Assembly: GCF_900996225.1 (NCBI RefSeq)
Contig: NZ_CAAJGL010000145.1
Location: forward strand, 186,001-250,000
Direction of reading: 5' to 3'
Length of the DNA: 64,000 bases
From: Paraburkholderia sp. BCC1884
Lineage (GTDB): Bacteria > Pseudomonadota > Gammaproteobacteria > Burkholderiales > Burkholderiaceae
The notes beneath the pieces are model-generated. The model saw only the letters and a program-made list of their open reading frames with translations, had not been told where the DNA came from and did no database searches. This document shows positions 43,434 to 52,405 of this stretch, one piece after another (within the stretch, counting starts at the first letter, position 1; each line of letters opens with the position of its first letter). The position numbers and the translations under genes are program-made.

Positions 43434-44623
43434 GCATTTCTCCAGCTTGGCACGAGACGGCCGGCTTCGTCGAAGCGATAGCGGCCGTCGATGAAACCCG
43501 TGCCGAACAATCCCAGCACACGATCGTAATAAACCGGCTCGCGGCCGGGCACGTTGGCGTCGAGCGCGGCCAGATGCGTGCGCGCGAGGCCGAGACCGCG
43601 CTCGTCGCCGAGCGCCTTGAAGTACGGCGCGAGCGCGCCCCAGTAGCTGAGCGGGCCTTCGCCGCTCGGGGTGCCGGTAGTCGACGAAACCTTCTCGGGC
43701 GGCACACCAGTTTGCGCGATCCGGGTTCGCATGCCGCCGAGCGAGGCCAGCCAGGGTTTGGCGAGCGGGTCGGCGGGCGACGTGAGCCCGGCCCACAGAT
43801 AGACGCGGATCGCGTCATAGCTGCCGGTGTCGCCGTTCTTCGGATCGATCACGAACTGGCCGTTCTGCCAGGCCGCCCAGTCCGGCGCGAAGCCGAGCGG
43901 CGCGGTGGTCTTGACGAGCTTGTAGGCGCTTTCCGCGAGCTTGCCCCACGGACCGCCCGGCGCTTCCTGGGCGAGCGCGCGCAGCACCGGCAACGGCAGA
44001 TAGCTCGGATTCAATCGGGTCACGCCGCCGGTTTTAAAGCCTTGCGGGCCGGGCAGCAGCATCGGTCCGACGCCCGGCAAGGTGGTCATCTCCTGACGCG
44101 CGATCTGCGCGGCCAGGGCCTGACCGAGTTGCGTATAGGTCGGGTCTTTCCACAGGCGGCCGGCTTGCAGCAGATCGTAGGCGATCCACAGGTCGGAGTC
44201 GGAGGCCGAGTTCGGGTCGAGCACGCCGAACGAGCCGTCGGGTTTGCGGCCCCATTGCCACGAGGGCAGTCGCATGTCCTGCGCGTCGAACTGGTTGCCC
44301 GCGAGGTTGGTGCGCGTCCACGCGAGCAGACGGTCGAAGGTGGCGCGGTCGTTCGCGACCAGCGCGAAGAAGAGCGCGTACGACTGGCCCTCGGAGGTGG
44401 TCTGCTGCGTCGGCGTGGAAAAATCGATCACGCGGCCGTCGGCCTGCACGAATCGTTCGACGAAAGTCCGATAGCCGTTCCAGTTGCCGCATGCTCCCGA
44501 TGCGGCGGAGGCACCCGGCGCGGCCGTGGTCTGCGCCACCTTGACGAGATTGGCGTAGCTCGCCGAGGCCGCGAGCCCGAGCGTCAACGCCATGCAAGTT
44601 TTCTTGTTGATTCGAACCCGCAT
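43424..44623 (-). CDS. bcsZ: Endo-1,4-beta-glucanase BcsZ (GH8)
   Basis: 399-residue periplasmic glycoside hydrolase family 8 enzyme that trims nascent cellulose. The signal peptide is at about residues 1-24. The general acid is Glu78 in TTSEGQSYALFFALV, and the partner Asp lies in NSASDSDLWIAYDLLQA, both GH8 hallmarks. The stop codon overlaps the bcsC start region by ten bases, so translation is coupled. bcsB ends 11 bases upstream. The size matches enterobacterial BcsZ (about 370). Confidence 0.95.
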   Translation of the reverse strand: MRVRINKKTCMALTLGLAASASYANLVKVAQTTAAPGASAASGACGNWNGYRTFVERFVQADGRVIDFSTPTQQTTSEGQSYALFFALVANDRATFDRLLAWTRTNLAGNQFDAQDMRLPSWQWGRKPDGSFGVLDPNSASDSDLWIAYDLLQAGRLWKDPTYTQLGQALAAQIARQEMTTLPGVGPMLLPGPQGFKTGGVTRLNPSYLPLPVLRALAQEAPGGPWGKLAESAYKLVKTTAPLGFAPDWAAWQNGQFVIDPKNGDTGSYDAIRVYLWAGLTSPADPLAKPWLASLGGMRTRIAQTGVPPEKVSSTTGTPSGEGPLSYWGALAPYFKALGDERGLGLARTHLAALDANVPGREPVYYDRVLGLFGTGFIDGRYRFDEAGRLVPSWRNACD

Positions 44624-44633
44624 AACAGTCCTA

Positions 44634-47222
44634 TTAGTCCTTCAGGCGGCGCGCGGCGATCGAGCGCAGCGTCCGGTAGAACAGGCCCGCGATGATCAGC
44701 GCGGCGAGCACGCCGCCCAGCATCAACAACAGCGGATGTGACGAGAGCGCCCAGCGCAGATACTCCTGCGGCGACAAATGGCCGACATAGTAAGCCTCGC
44801 CGTTCGACGTGATGGTCACGGTGCGGCCGTGGATCACGGCCATCGCGCCTTGAATTTCCGGCAGCACGTCGGCATCGAGCAGGGCTGCGGCCAGGTCGGA
44901 GTCGGACTGGCCGCCCGCGCTGACGAGTGCAACCGCGCTGCGGTTTTTCTGCAGGGGCGATTCGAAGCCGGTCAGCAAGGCGTCGCCATTCGTACTCACC
45001 AGCGTCAGATCGGCGCGCGCCGGCGAGCGCTCCACGCCACGTTCGCCATGCCACCAGTCTTCCAGCTTGAAGACGATGTCGGACACCTGGAAGGTGCGCG
45101 AGTCGCCGTCGCTCGAGAACGGCATCGACTTGGCCCAGCGTTGCAGCAATGGCTGCTTGCCCGGCGCGCCGAAGATCAACAGATCCTTGTTGGCGTACTG
45201 GTCGGCGTTGTCGGCGGTGCCGACCGTCACGCCCGTGACCGGATAGCCGGTCGAGGCGCCCATGCGGCCCATGGTCAGCAGATACAGGCTGTAGTCGCCC
45301 GAATCGGCGTCGTTCGGCAGGATTGCGGCGGTCTCGGAGAGGTCCGCCATGCGCGTGAACGGGAAGCCGCTGTTGGCGAACGCCGCGAGATCCGGCAAGG
45401 CCATGTAATGCGGGAACGACGAGAGGTCGATGGTCGAGTTCGGGTCGATCGAACCGACCACGTTGTCGAGCAGACGGCCATGACATTCGCCGGTATTCGG
45501 GATGTCGTAGTAGAAATGCAGACGCACTTGCGAACGCGGCGTGAGCAGCAGCGGCGGAATGTAGATCGTGCGGCGCGCTTCGGCAGTTTTGTCCGGCAAC
45601 ACGCGGGCGAAGTAATGGCTCAGTTCGAACACCGAAGCCGACTCGGCCGGAATCGGCAGCGCCTGGACGAAGCCGCTGTTCATGCTCACGTTGAGCGACG
45701 AACGATCGCGCAGCGGACGCACCGTATAGCGGTAGCGCAGATCGATCGGTGCGCCCTTGGTGTGCCACATGAACAGATCGGGCGGCACGCGCAGATTCAC
45801 GCGCACGGCGTCGGCGTCGTAACCGGACACGCTCAGGTCGCGCGGATCGGCGAGTTCACCGAAGCGCACCGGACGGTTCGTCGGCAGCCAGTTCGGTGCA
45901 TCGTACGCCGCGCGCGGGGCGAGTTCGTTCAACTGCGTGATGGTCGCGCTCGGACCGCTCAGCGTGTTCTGGCCGATGCCGAGCGCTTTCGCTGCGGTCT
46001 TCAGTTCAGCGTCGTTGCGGCCGAGCACGAGCAGCAGCTTGCCGCGTGCCGGCGCTTCGCGATCGACCACGGCGAGGGTCGGGCCGGAGATCGCGGGAAT
46101 CGTCACGCCGGCCGGGCGTTGATCGGCGGTGGCGAACACCACGGCGTTGCCCGATAGCGGCGCGTTATCCACTTGCGCCGGAAACACCGCGCCGCGATAA
46201 CCGGCGAGCGCGCCGAACCACGAGGCGACGATGCCGCCTGCTTCGAGCGTGGCGTTGCTGGGTTTTTGCGGGAACACGAACGGCAGTTCGAGCCGGCGCA
46301 CGTCGCGGCGGTCGAAGAACGGCTGCGGCAGCGCGGCCAGTTCCGGCTTGCTGGCGAGCGACGCATAACTCAGATCGAGCGAGCTCGCATTGCTGACGGT
46401 GGCCCACAGCGTCGAGTTGGCCGGGTCTTCGCAACTGGTCGTGTAATGGCCGATCAGCTGCACGTTCAGGTGGTTGAATTCGGTGATGAAGCGCGGATCG
46501 ATCGAGACGTCGCGCGCTACCAGCATGCCGGCCTGTTCGTGCGGTACGGGCAAGGTGGCGGCGACTTCGCCGTTCACCAGCACCTTCAACTGCGAGATGT
46601 TCGCCAGCAGCGCGGGCGAGTAGCTATAGATCAGATGCAGGACCGCGCCGGTCACCACTTCGTCGTTGCGCACGGAGAACGCGACGCCGTTCTGGCCGTC
46701 GGTGCCGCGCAATTGCAGCGGATCGAGCGCGCCGAGGTCGGCGAAGGTAAGCGTCTGACGGCGTCCGCCCGGCACCAGCGTGCCCGGTTCGGCGGTGGTC
46801 GGCGTCTTGATGCCCAACGCCTTCACCGACGACGCGGCCAGCGCGGGCGTCGGCGTCGCCAACTGAGCCTGAGCCAGCGTGTTCGGGTCGTACGGTACGG
46901 CGGCGGTGGGCGCAGGCACGCTGCCCACACCGGTCGCGGCCGGAGCGGGCGTTGGCGCAGCGGCAGTGGCCGGCGTGGCGGTGCCCGTCGTCCCCGCGGC
47001 CATGCGTGTCTCGCTGTTGCCGCCGGACGCCGCTGCCATCACCTCGGCGGCCGACGCCAGCGGCGCCGCCAACGCGGTTTGCAAGGCAAGCCAGCAGGCG
47101 AGGCCGCGCATCAGACGTTGCGAGCCGGGGCGTGCCAGGACACGCATGTACGCCGAACCGGTCCCAGTGCGCTCGTCGTGATGCGAGCGTTCGCTGTGTT
47201 TCTTCGCCATCCTGTTGCCCAT
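44634..47222 (-). CDS. bcsB: Cellulose synthase regulatory/periplasmic subunit BcsB
   Basis: 862-residue periplasmic partner of BcsA, anchored by one C-terminal helix (about residues 830-850: PLLLMLGGVLAALIIAGLFY). It has a signal peptide after a basic N-terminus, then an Ala/Thr/Pro-rich spacer (about 60-130), and two carbohydrate-binding/flavodoxin-like repeats including TFADLGALDPLQLRGTDGQN and RLPFVFPQKPSN-like text. The ATG at 47222 lies three bases after the bcsA stop; ATG at 47210, with AGG just upstream, is an alternative. The spacer is longer than in E. coli. Confidence 0.94.
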   Translation of the reverse strand: MGNRMAKKHSERSHHDERTGTGSAYMRVLARPGSQRLMRGLACWLALQTALAAPLASAAEVMAAASGGNSETRMAAGTTGTATPATAAAPTPAPAATGVGSVPAPTAAVPYDPNTLAQAQLATPTPALAASSVKALGIKTPTTAEPGTLVPGGRRQTLTFADLGALDPLQLRGTDGQNGVAFSVRNDEVVTGAVLHLIYSYSPALLANISQLKVLVNGEVAATLPVPHEQAGMLVARDVSIDPRFITEFNHLNVQLIGHYTTSCEDPANSTLWATVSNASSLDLSYASLASKPELAALPQPFFDRRDVRRLELPFVFPQKPSNATLEAGGIVASWFGALAGYRGAVFPAQVDNAPLSGNAVVFATADQRPAGVTIPAISGPTLAVVDREAPARGKLLLVLGRNDAELKTAAKALGIGQNTLSGPSATITQLNELAPRAAYDAPNWLPTNRPVRFGELADPRDLSVSGYDADAVRVNLRVPPDLFMWHTKGAPIDLRYRYTVRPLRDRSSLNVSMNSGFVQALPIPAESASVFELSHYFARVLPDKTAEARRTIYIPPLLLTPRSQVRLHFYYDIPNTGECHGRLLDNVVGSIDPNSTIDLSSFPHYMALPDLAAFANSGFPFTRMADLSETAAILPNDADSGDYSLYLLTMGRMGASTGYPVTGVTVGTADNADQYANKDLLIFGAPGKQPLLQRWAKSMPFSSDGDSRTFQVSDIVFKLEDWWHGERGVERSPARADLTLVSTNGDALLTGFESPLQKNRSAVALVSAGGQSDSDLAAALLDADVLPEIQGAMAVIHGRTVTITSNGEAYYVGHLSPQEYLRWALSSHPLLLMLGGVLAALIIAGLFYRTLRSIAARRLKD

Positions 47223-47225
47223 TGA

Positions 47226-49430
47226 TCAGTCTTTGGTTTTTAGCTTCTTGACGTCCACAGGACGGCTTTTCATCGAGCTTCGCAAATCGGCATAAAGATG
47301 CTCGAACAGACCCGCGATACCGCGCGCGCCGACCGTGAGCACATGCGACAGGCCACGCAACGGCGTGTCCTGCTGGCGGCCCTCGGCCCAGCCGGTCCAG
47401 GCGTCGGCGCGGGCAAAAGTGGTTTTGACGAACTCGTATTCCTGCTCGCGTGTCATCGTCGAGAAGCGTAGACCCACGCGGCCGGGGGCGGTGAAACCCA
47501 CCGTGGCGGGGAACGCGTATTCCTCGTCGCCGCGAAACAGCGAGACGGTCACGCGTTCGTGCATCGGCACCTGGATCGCGGCGGGCAGGGCGACGCCGAC
47601 GCCGCCTTCGGAGTAATCGATGGTCTCGCAAGCCAGCGTGCGGCCGGTCGAGAATTTGAGCATCACGGGCATCTGCATCGCCACGCGGTGCACCGCGCGA
47701 ATCTGCCGGCGCTCGCTTGCGGCGGCCACGCTTGCACCGAGAATCAGCATGTTGTACGTGGTCCAACCCAGATTCAGGATGGTGGTCTCCACCACGCTAC
47801 GCACATGCCAGTTGAAATAGATGTGCACGACGCCCACGCAGAAGCCGATCAGGTTCAGCAACAGCAGAAACAGATACGGGCGCGAAATCGCCCAGTCGAA
47901 GTAGTTCTTCTCGATCTGGCCACCCTTGGCCGTCACGTTGAACTTGCCGAGCTTCGGGTTGATCAGCGCGAGCAGGGTCGGCGCGGTGATGTACGAGGCC
48001 AGCACCGACTCATACACTTCGGCCCAGAACGAATGGCGAAACGAGCGCTGCATGCGCGAATTGGTGATGCTCGCGTGCATCATGTGCGGCAGCGCGTAGA
48101 TCGCGATCGTGCCGGCGGCGGCTTCGATCACATGCGCGCCGAAGAACAGATACGACAGCGGCGCGGTCAGGAACACCAGACGCGGGATGCCGTAGAAGAA
48201 GTGCATCATCGCGTTCAGATAGCACAGACGCTGGCCGATTTTCAGGCCCTTGCCGGTGAGCGGATTGTCGATGCGGAAAATCTGCGTCATGCCGCGCGCC
48301 CAGCGAATCCGCTGACCTATGTGGCCGGACAGCGATTCGGTGGCGAGCCCGGCAGCTTGCGCAATCGCCAGATACGCGGTGGTGTAGCCGAGGCGGTGCA
48401 GCTTCAGCGCGGTGTGCGCGTCTTCCGTGACGGTTTCGACCGCGATGCCGCCGATCTCTTCCACCATGGTCCGGCGCAGCAGCGCACACGAACCGCAGAA
48501 GAAGGTGGCGTTCCACAGATCGTTGCCGTCCTGCACGAGACCGTAGAACAGCTCGCCCTCGTTCGGCACTTTGCGGAAGGTGCCGAGGTTGCGCTCGAAC
48601 GGGTCGGCGGAGAAGAAGTGGTGGGGCGTTTGCAGCATCGACAGCAGCTTGTCGCGCAGGAACCAGCCGAGGCCGATCTGCAGGAACGAGCGGGTCGGAA
48701 TGTGATCGCAGTCGAAGATCGCGAGGTATTCGCCGCTGGTGATCTTCAGCGCTTCGTTGATGTTGCCGGCTTTCGCGTGGCGATTGTGCGTGCGGATCGT
48801 CCAGTTGACGCCCACTTCTTCGCAGAAGGCCTTGAACTCGGGACGGCGTCCGTCGTCGAGCACGTGAATCGAGATCTTCTCGGCCGGATAGTCGAGCGCG
48901 AGCGCCGCGTAGATGGTCGGCTTCACCACCGAAAGCGGCTCGTTATACGTCGGAATGAACACGTCGACGGTCGGCCATTCGTCGCGCGAGGCGGGCAGCG
49001 GCATCGGCGTGCGCTTGAGCGGCCAGGCGGTCTGGAAGTAGCCGAGCAGCAGCACGATGGTCGAATAGACTTCGGCCGACACCAGCAGCAGACCCCAGGC
49101 GGCGTCGAGCGGATGTTCCCAGTAAGTGGTCGCGGTGAGCCGCCAGAACATATAGCGGCCCGAGGTGACCACCGACAGCATGATCATCACCATCGTCGCG
49201 TAACGGCCGGGCAGCCGGCGGAACAGCAGCGCGGTCACGAAGCAGCAGGTCGCGAAGGTCAACTGTTCGTAGAACGCGAGCGGCACCGTGAACACGAAGT
49301 ACAGCATGATCAGCGCAAACAGCGTGATCAGCACGGTGACCACGCGGCTGTTCCAGAAGCGCGCGTCGACGAAACGTTCGAGCCGCGACGGCTCGGCGCC
49401 TTCGAGGCCGTTCGATGGAGTCGTGCTCAT
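47226..49430 (-). CDS. bcsA: Cellulose synthase catalytic subunit BcsA (UDP-forming, c-di-GMP-activated)
   Basis: 734-residue inner-membrane GT2 glycosyltransferase that polymerises UDP-glucose and threads cellulose outward. Membrane helices flank the catalytic domain, which has TYNEP (about 161), DDG (192), DCDH (240), TED (335) and QRIRW (373). After the second membrane block a PilZ domain carries RRQIR (about 574-578) and DYSEGG (605-610), the c-di-GMP-binding pair. The ATG at 49430 overlaps the bcsQ stop (ATGA). Activation by c-di-GMP is established for the family. Confidence 0.97.
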   Translation of the reverse strand: MSTTPSNGLEGAEPSRLERFVDARFWNSRVVTVLITLFALIMLYFVFTVPLAFYEQLTFATCCFVTALLFRRLPGRYATMVMIMLSVVTSGRYMFWRLTATTYWEHPLDAAWGLLLVSAEVYSTIVLLLGYFQTAWPLKRTPMPLPASRDEWPTVDVFIPTYNEPLSVVKPTIYAALALDYPAEKISIHVLDDGRRPEFKAFCEEVGVNWTIRTHNRHAKAGNINEALKITSGEYLAIFDCDHIPTRSFLQIGLGWFLRDKLLSMLQTPHHFFSADPFERNLGTFRKVPNEGELFYGLVQDGNDLWNATFFCGSCALLRRTMVEEIGGIAVETVTEDAHTALKLHRLGYTTAYLAIAQAAGLATESLSGHIGQRIRWARGMTQIFRIDNPLTGKGLKIGQRLCYLNAMMHFFYGIPRLVFLTAPLSYLFFGAHVIEAAAGTIAIYALPHMMHASITNSRMQRSFRHSFWAEVYESVLASYITAPTLLALINPKLGKFNVTAKGGQIEKNYFDWAISRPYLFLLLLNLIGFCVGVVHIYFNWHVRSVVETTILNLGWTTYNMLILGASVAAASERRQIRAVHRVAMQMPVMLKFSTGRTLACETIDYSEGGVGVALPAAIQVPMHERVTVSLFRGDEEYAFPATVGFTAPGRVGLRFSTMTREQEYEFVKTTFARADAWTGWAEGRQQDTPLRGLSHVLTVGARGIAGLFEHLYADLRSSMKSRPVDVKKLKTKD

Positions 49431-50215
49431 GCGACGTTCCTCGGCGAGAGGGCGATCGCATCGATCGCCGACATCAGCCAGCTGCCGCACGAGCGGAAAT
49501 CGGCGGCGGCCTGGCTGAGTGGATCGTAGTGAATCAGGGTAGTGTCGCAGGCGAGCGCTTCGCTGACGCCTTCATCCAGATGGATCACGCCTGGGAACAG
49601 CCGCTCGCCGAGCATCTGGCGCAGGACCTTGAGGACGTCTTTGGTCAACTGGCGCGACTGGTCGATCTGGTTGATGACGTAGCCCACGCCGCCGAATTCG
49701 GCGCGCGGCGCGGCGTAGGTGTCGATCATCCGCTCCATCTGCGGGATCGCGGCGTAGGAGGCCGCGTCGGCGAGCACCACGTTCAGCGCGAAGGTGGCCG
49801 CGCACAAGGCCGAGCGCACATAGGCGGACGAACCCGGCGGCGTGTCGATGATGACGATGTCCGACGCGTCGAGCCGCAAGCTTTGCAGCGCATGCGCGAG
49901 CCACAGCGGCTCCTGGTCGATGTACGCCTCGAAGCGGCGGCGGTCGTCTTCCAGCACGGCGCCGTACGGCAACACGGTCACGCCGTCCACGCCGTCGAAC
50001 ATCACGGTCTGCCACGGGTCGCCCGTCAGCGTGGCGCGCGATAGACCGTCGATGCTGTCGAGCGGCACACCGAAGTGCAAACGCAAGGCGTTCTGCGGGT
50101 CGAGGTCGAGCGCGATCACGCGGCGCCCGCTGGCGGCGAGCACGGAAGCGAGATTGGCGGCGAGGGTCGTTTTGCCGACCCCGCCTTTGGCGGACACCAC
50201 GGCGATGACTTTCAT
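49427..50215 (-). CDS. bcsQ: Cellulose biosynthesis protein BcsQ (ParA/MinD-like ATPase)
   Basis: 262-residue P-loop ATPase linked to placement and activity of the cellulose synthase complex. The ATG at 50215 gives MKVIAVVSAKGGVGKTT with the deviant Walker A (K10 and K15). Switch motifs are LDLDPQNALRLHFG and IVIIDTPPGSSAYVRSAL, and YVINQIDQSRQ follows as nucleotide-specificity region. It overlaps bcsP upstream and bcsA downstream by four bases each, so all three are translationally coupled. Confidence 0.94.
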   Translation of the reverse strand: MKVIAVVSAKGGVGKTTLAANLASVLAASGRRVIALDLDPQNALRLHFGVPLDSIDGLSRATLTGDPWQTVMFDGVDGVTVLPYGAVLEDDRRRFEAYIDQEPLWLAHALQSLRLDASDIVIIDTPPGSSAYVRSALCAATFALNVVLADAASYAAIPQMERMIDTYAAPRAEFGGVGYVINQIDQSRQLTKDVLKVLRQMLGERLFPGVIHLDEGVSEALACDTTLIHYDPLSQAAADFRSCGSWLMSAIDAIALSPRNVA

Positions 50216-51123
50216 GAGCGGCGCGGGCCGTTGGTCAGCCACGAGTTAGGAGTGGCGGGCGCAGCGGCGCCAGGCGCCGTGGCCGTTTGAGCGGACGTGC
50301 CGCGCAGACGGTCGAAGACCGATTGCAACGGAGCGGATTCACCGTGGGCGGCGGGCCTTGGGGCCGGCGCCGGGGCGGCTTGCGCCGCGAACAGTTTGCC
50401 GAGAATCGACGGGCTTGCCGAGACCGACGAAGGCGCCGGCGCGAGTGCGGGCGCCGTGTAGGCCACGGGCGTGGCGGCTGCCGGGGGCGCTGTCGGTGTC
50501 GCGTGCCTGGTCTGTGTCAGCGGTGTTGAAAAGGCCGGAGCCGCAGGCGCTGCCGGCGCGCTCGAATAGGCGCGAGCAGGTGCTGGAGCTTGTGCCCAGC
50601 TTGGTGTGACGGGCGGCGCGGATTGCGCGGCGGGAGCAGCCGAAGTGACCGGCGCGACCAGCACGTCCGGCACGACTTGCTGGGCAACCACCGCCGGTTT
50701 CGGATCGACCCGTACGGCGGGCGCAGCGGGTGTAGCTTGCGCAGCCTGGTCGTCGTTCGCTTCGAGTGCGCCAAAACGCGAGGCGCCTTTTGGTTCGGTC
50801 GACACGCTAGCCACGACCACCGGCGGAATGTCACGCCGATGCGAGCGCGTAAACAGCGGTGCCTTCGCACGCGTGACCGAAGCAGCGTCTTTCGGCGTCG
50901 TATCCGGGCGCTCGGTGAGCGCCTCGCTCATCGGCGCCGGAGCTCGCGCTTCGCGCCGCTGTCCGATCGCGGGAATGGCCGGTTGGGTCAGATCCAGCGT
51001 GACCAGCAACGGCCAACGCGTACGCGCCGAACGCGCCTCATTCTCGCGGCCGATTTCCTGGTACGCGCTGGCGTCGCCGCCAAAATGATCGAATAGTTTT
51101 TCGATGTCGCTCGATGAGCTCAT
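50212..51123 (-). CDS. bcsP: Cellulose biosynthesis protein BcsP with BcsR-like N-terminus
   Basis: 303-residue protein, poorly conserved apart from its ends. The ATG at 51123 is chosen; the ATG at 51144 is possible. Residues about 1-45 (SDIEKLFDHFGGDASAYQEI then RTRWPLLVTLDL) resemble BcsR/YhjR, a small BcsQ partner in enterobacteria. The rest is a long Ala/Pro/Val-rich, probably disordered, stretch ending in a short conserved segment with PLQSVFDRLRG. Position between bcsD and bcsQ fits BcsP in betaproteobacterial operons. A scaffold role with BcsQ is inferred. Confidence 0.85.
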   Translation of the reverse strand: MSSSSDIEKLFDHFGGDASAYQEIGRENEARSARTRWPLLVTLDLTQPAIPAIGQRREARAPAPMSEALTERPDTTPKDAASVTRAKAPLFTRSHRRDIPPVVVASVSTEPKGASRFGALEANDDQAAQATPAAPAVRVDPKPAVVAQQVVPDVLVAPVTSAAPAAQSAPPVTPSWAQAPAPARAYSSAPAAPAAPAFSTPLTQTRHATPTAPPAAATPVAYTAPALAPAPSSVSASPSILGKLFAAQAAPAPAPRPAAHGESAPLQSVFDRLRGTSAQTATAPGAAAPATPNSWLTNGPRRS

Positions 51124-51315
51124 AGTGCCCGCCGCCTTTGTCATGACTTGCCTTGCCCCGATCCATCAACTTGCTCGCGGCGCCGAAACGCTGGTGCTGC
51201 CGTCCTGCTACTGCACGCGCACCGGTCTGGCGCGTTGCCCGATTGTGTGCTGCTAACCGCTATCTGGACTGACGGCGACCTGCCGCTTGCTCCGCTTGCT
51301 GGCTGAGACCTGTCT

Positions 51316-51771
51316 TCAACCCGCGTGACGGCCCAGACGGAACTCGATCGCGGTGTCCTCGCCGTAGCCGCTCGTCAGCGCCACCGACAAGCCCTGCGCG
51401 CCCAACGCGCTCAACCACGACTGATAGACGCCTTCGAGAAACGCCGGGGTCCACGCCAGTGCCGTATCGCCAAACGCCAGCAACGGTGCGCAGTAGTGAA
51501 CGATGCGCAGCGACTCGGCTTCGTCGGCGAGTGCCACGCAGCCCCAATCCATCTCCTGCCAGACGCCGTTCAAAGTCTGCTCGAGTTCGGCGGTCGACCC
51601 ACAGGCCGGCAGCGGATGCGCGGCGGCGAATCGTGCGCCGACGCGATGCATCAACTGACGCAGTTCATCGCGGCCGATCTGTGCTTCAAATTCAGTCGCG
51701 AGAGCGCTCAGCATGCCGCGCCACTGTGATGAGATTTGACGATCCAGCAGGTAGTCGAGAATGGGAACCAT
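51316..51771 (-). CDS. bcsD: Cellulose synthase accessory subunit BcsD
   Basis: 151-residue periplasmic-type subunit named for the Komagataeibacter BcsD octamer that aligns glucan chains into crystalline ribbons. The sequence reads DYLLDRQISSQWRGMLSALA and WGCVALADEAESLRIVHYCA, with the family ending LTSGYGEDTAIEFRLGRH (about 130-148). There is no signal peptide, as usual for BcsD. It is the first gene of the operon, 192 bases before bcsP. Its presence marks a type I cellulose system, as opposed to the bcsEFG type. Confidence 0.9.
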   Translation of the reverse strand: MVPILDYLLDRQISSQWRGMLSALATEFEAQIGRDELRQLMHRVGARFAAAHPLPACGSTAELEQTLNGVWQEMDWGCVALADEAESLRIVHYCAPLLAFGDTALAWTPAFLEGVYQSWLSALGAQGLSVALTSGYGEDTAIEFRLGRHAG

Positions 51772-52405
51772 ATTTTCCGGGAGAAAGCCGTTGCTTCGAC
51801 TTGTTAAAAAGGCGCCAACGGCCTGGTAACAGAGAAAAGTGTTTCGGGAAATCGCGTTTGCGCGCGTCTTAAGTTACTTTTACCGGTCCTGTCTAGTCTG
51901 TCCCACACACTTCGGAGGAGTCTACTTAAGACACTAACTTTTGGCCACTTTCCATTCGTCTGCTTATACGCGCAATCGATTGCGATGGATGCATCGGTTT
52001 CACGTAATTTTTGCTGCATGAATCGCCCGGCCGCCTTCCAGCTTGGGGCCTTGCTGTAAAGACGCCCGACCTGTCTGTATTAACGGTAAATTGCACCGCT
52101 GTTTTAGCTTTTTATTTTCGTGCTAAATGCAACGTCTGACGAGGACGTTGGGTTATGCAATATGGCTCGCGTCAAAACTTTCCAAATCTTGCGAGTGGGA
52201 ACGCCTGCCGTTTTGCGTCACGCCAAACTTACGAACATGCAACAGCCTCTTGTCCGGTGGGGTCGCGTGATGGCTGCTCAGGGCAGGGCAAACAGGGTGG
52301 ACGGCGCAACCTCGGGAAGTATTTGTAATACAGGCATAAATATTGGTCTGATCTTTGCCGATAACCATGGGCAGAGTGACCGGAACCAGCCTGATAACTA
52401 TCAAT
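51772..52405. other. Divergent regulatory region of the cellulose operon and GGDEF-EAL gene
   Basis: About 630 bases, A+T-rich between 51880 and 52130. It should contain both divergent promoters. CTTAAG occurs twice (near 51869 and 51926). An inverted repeat CAACGTC/GACGTTG spans 52130-52150. No c-di-GMP riboswitch core was recognised. Frames across this region lack coding character. Confidence 0.5.

Noticed and set aside
47559..49529. 656-codon plus-strand frame opposite bcsA
   Set aside because: It is a shadow of bcsA, with His/Gln/Arg-rich composition and no recognisable domain.
51772..52405. Possible c-di-GMP riboswitch in the cellulose divergent region
   Set aside because: No conserved riboswitch core could be recognised. 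Only a short inverted repeat is present.
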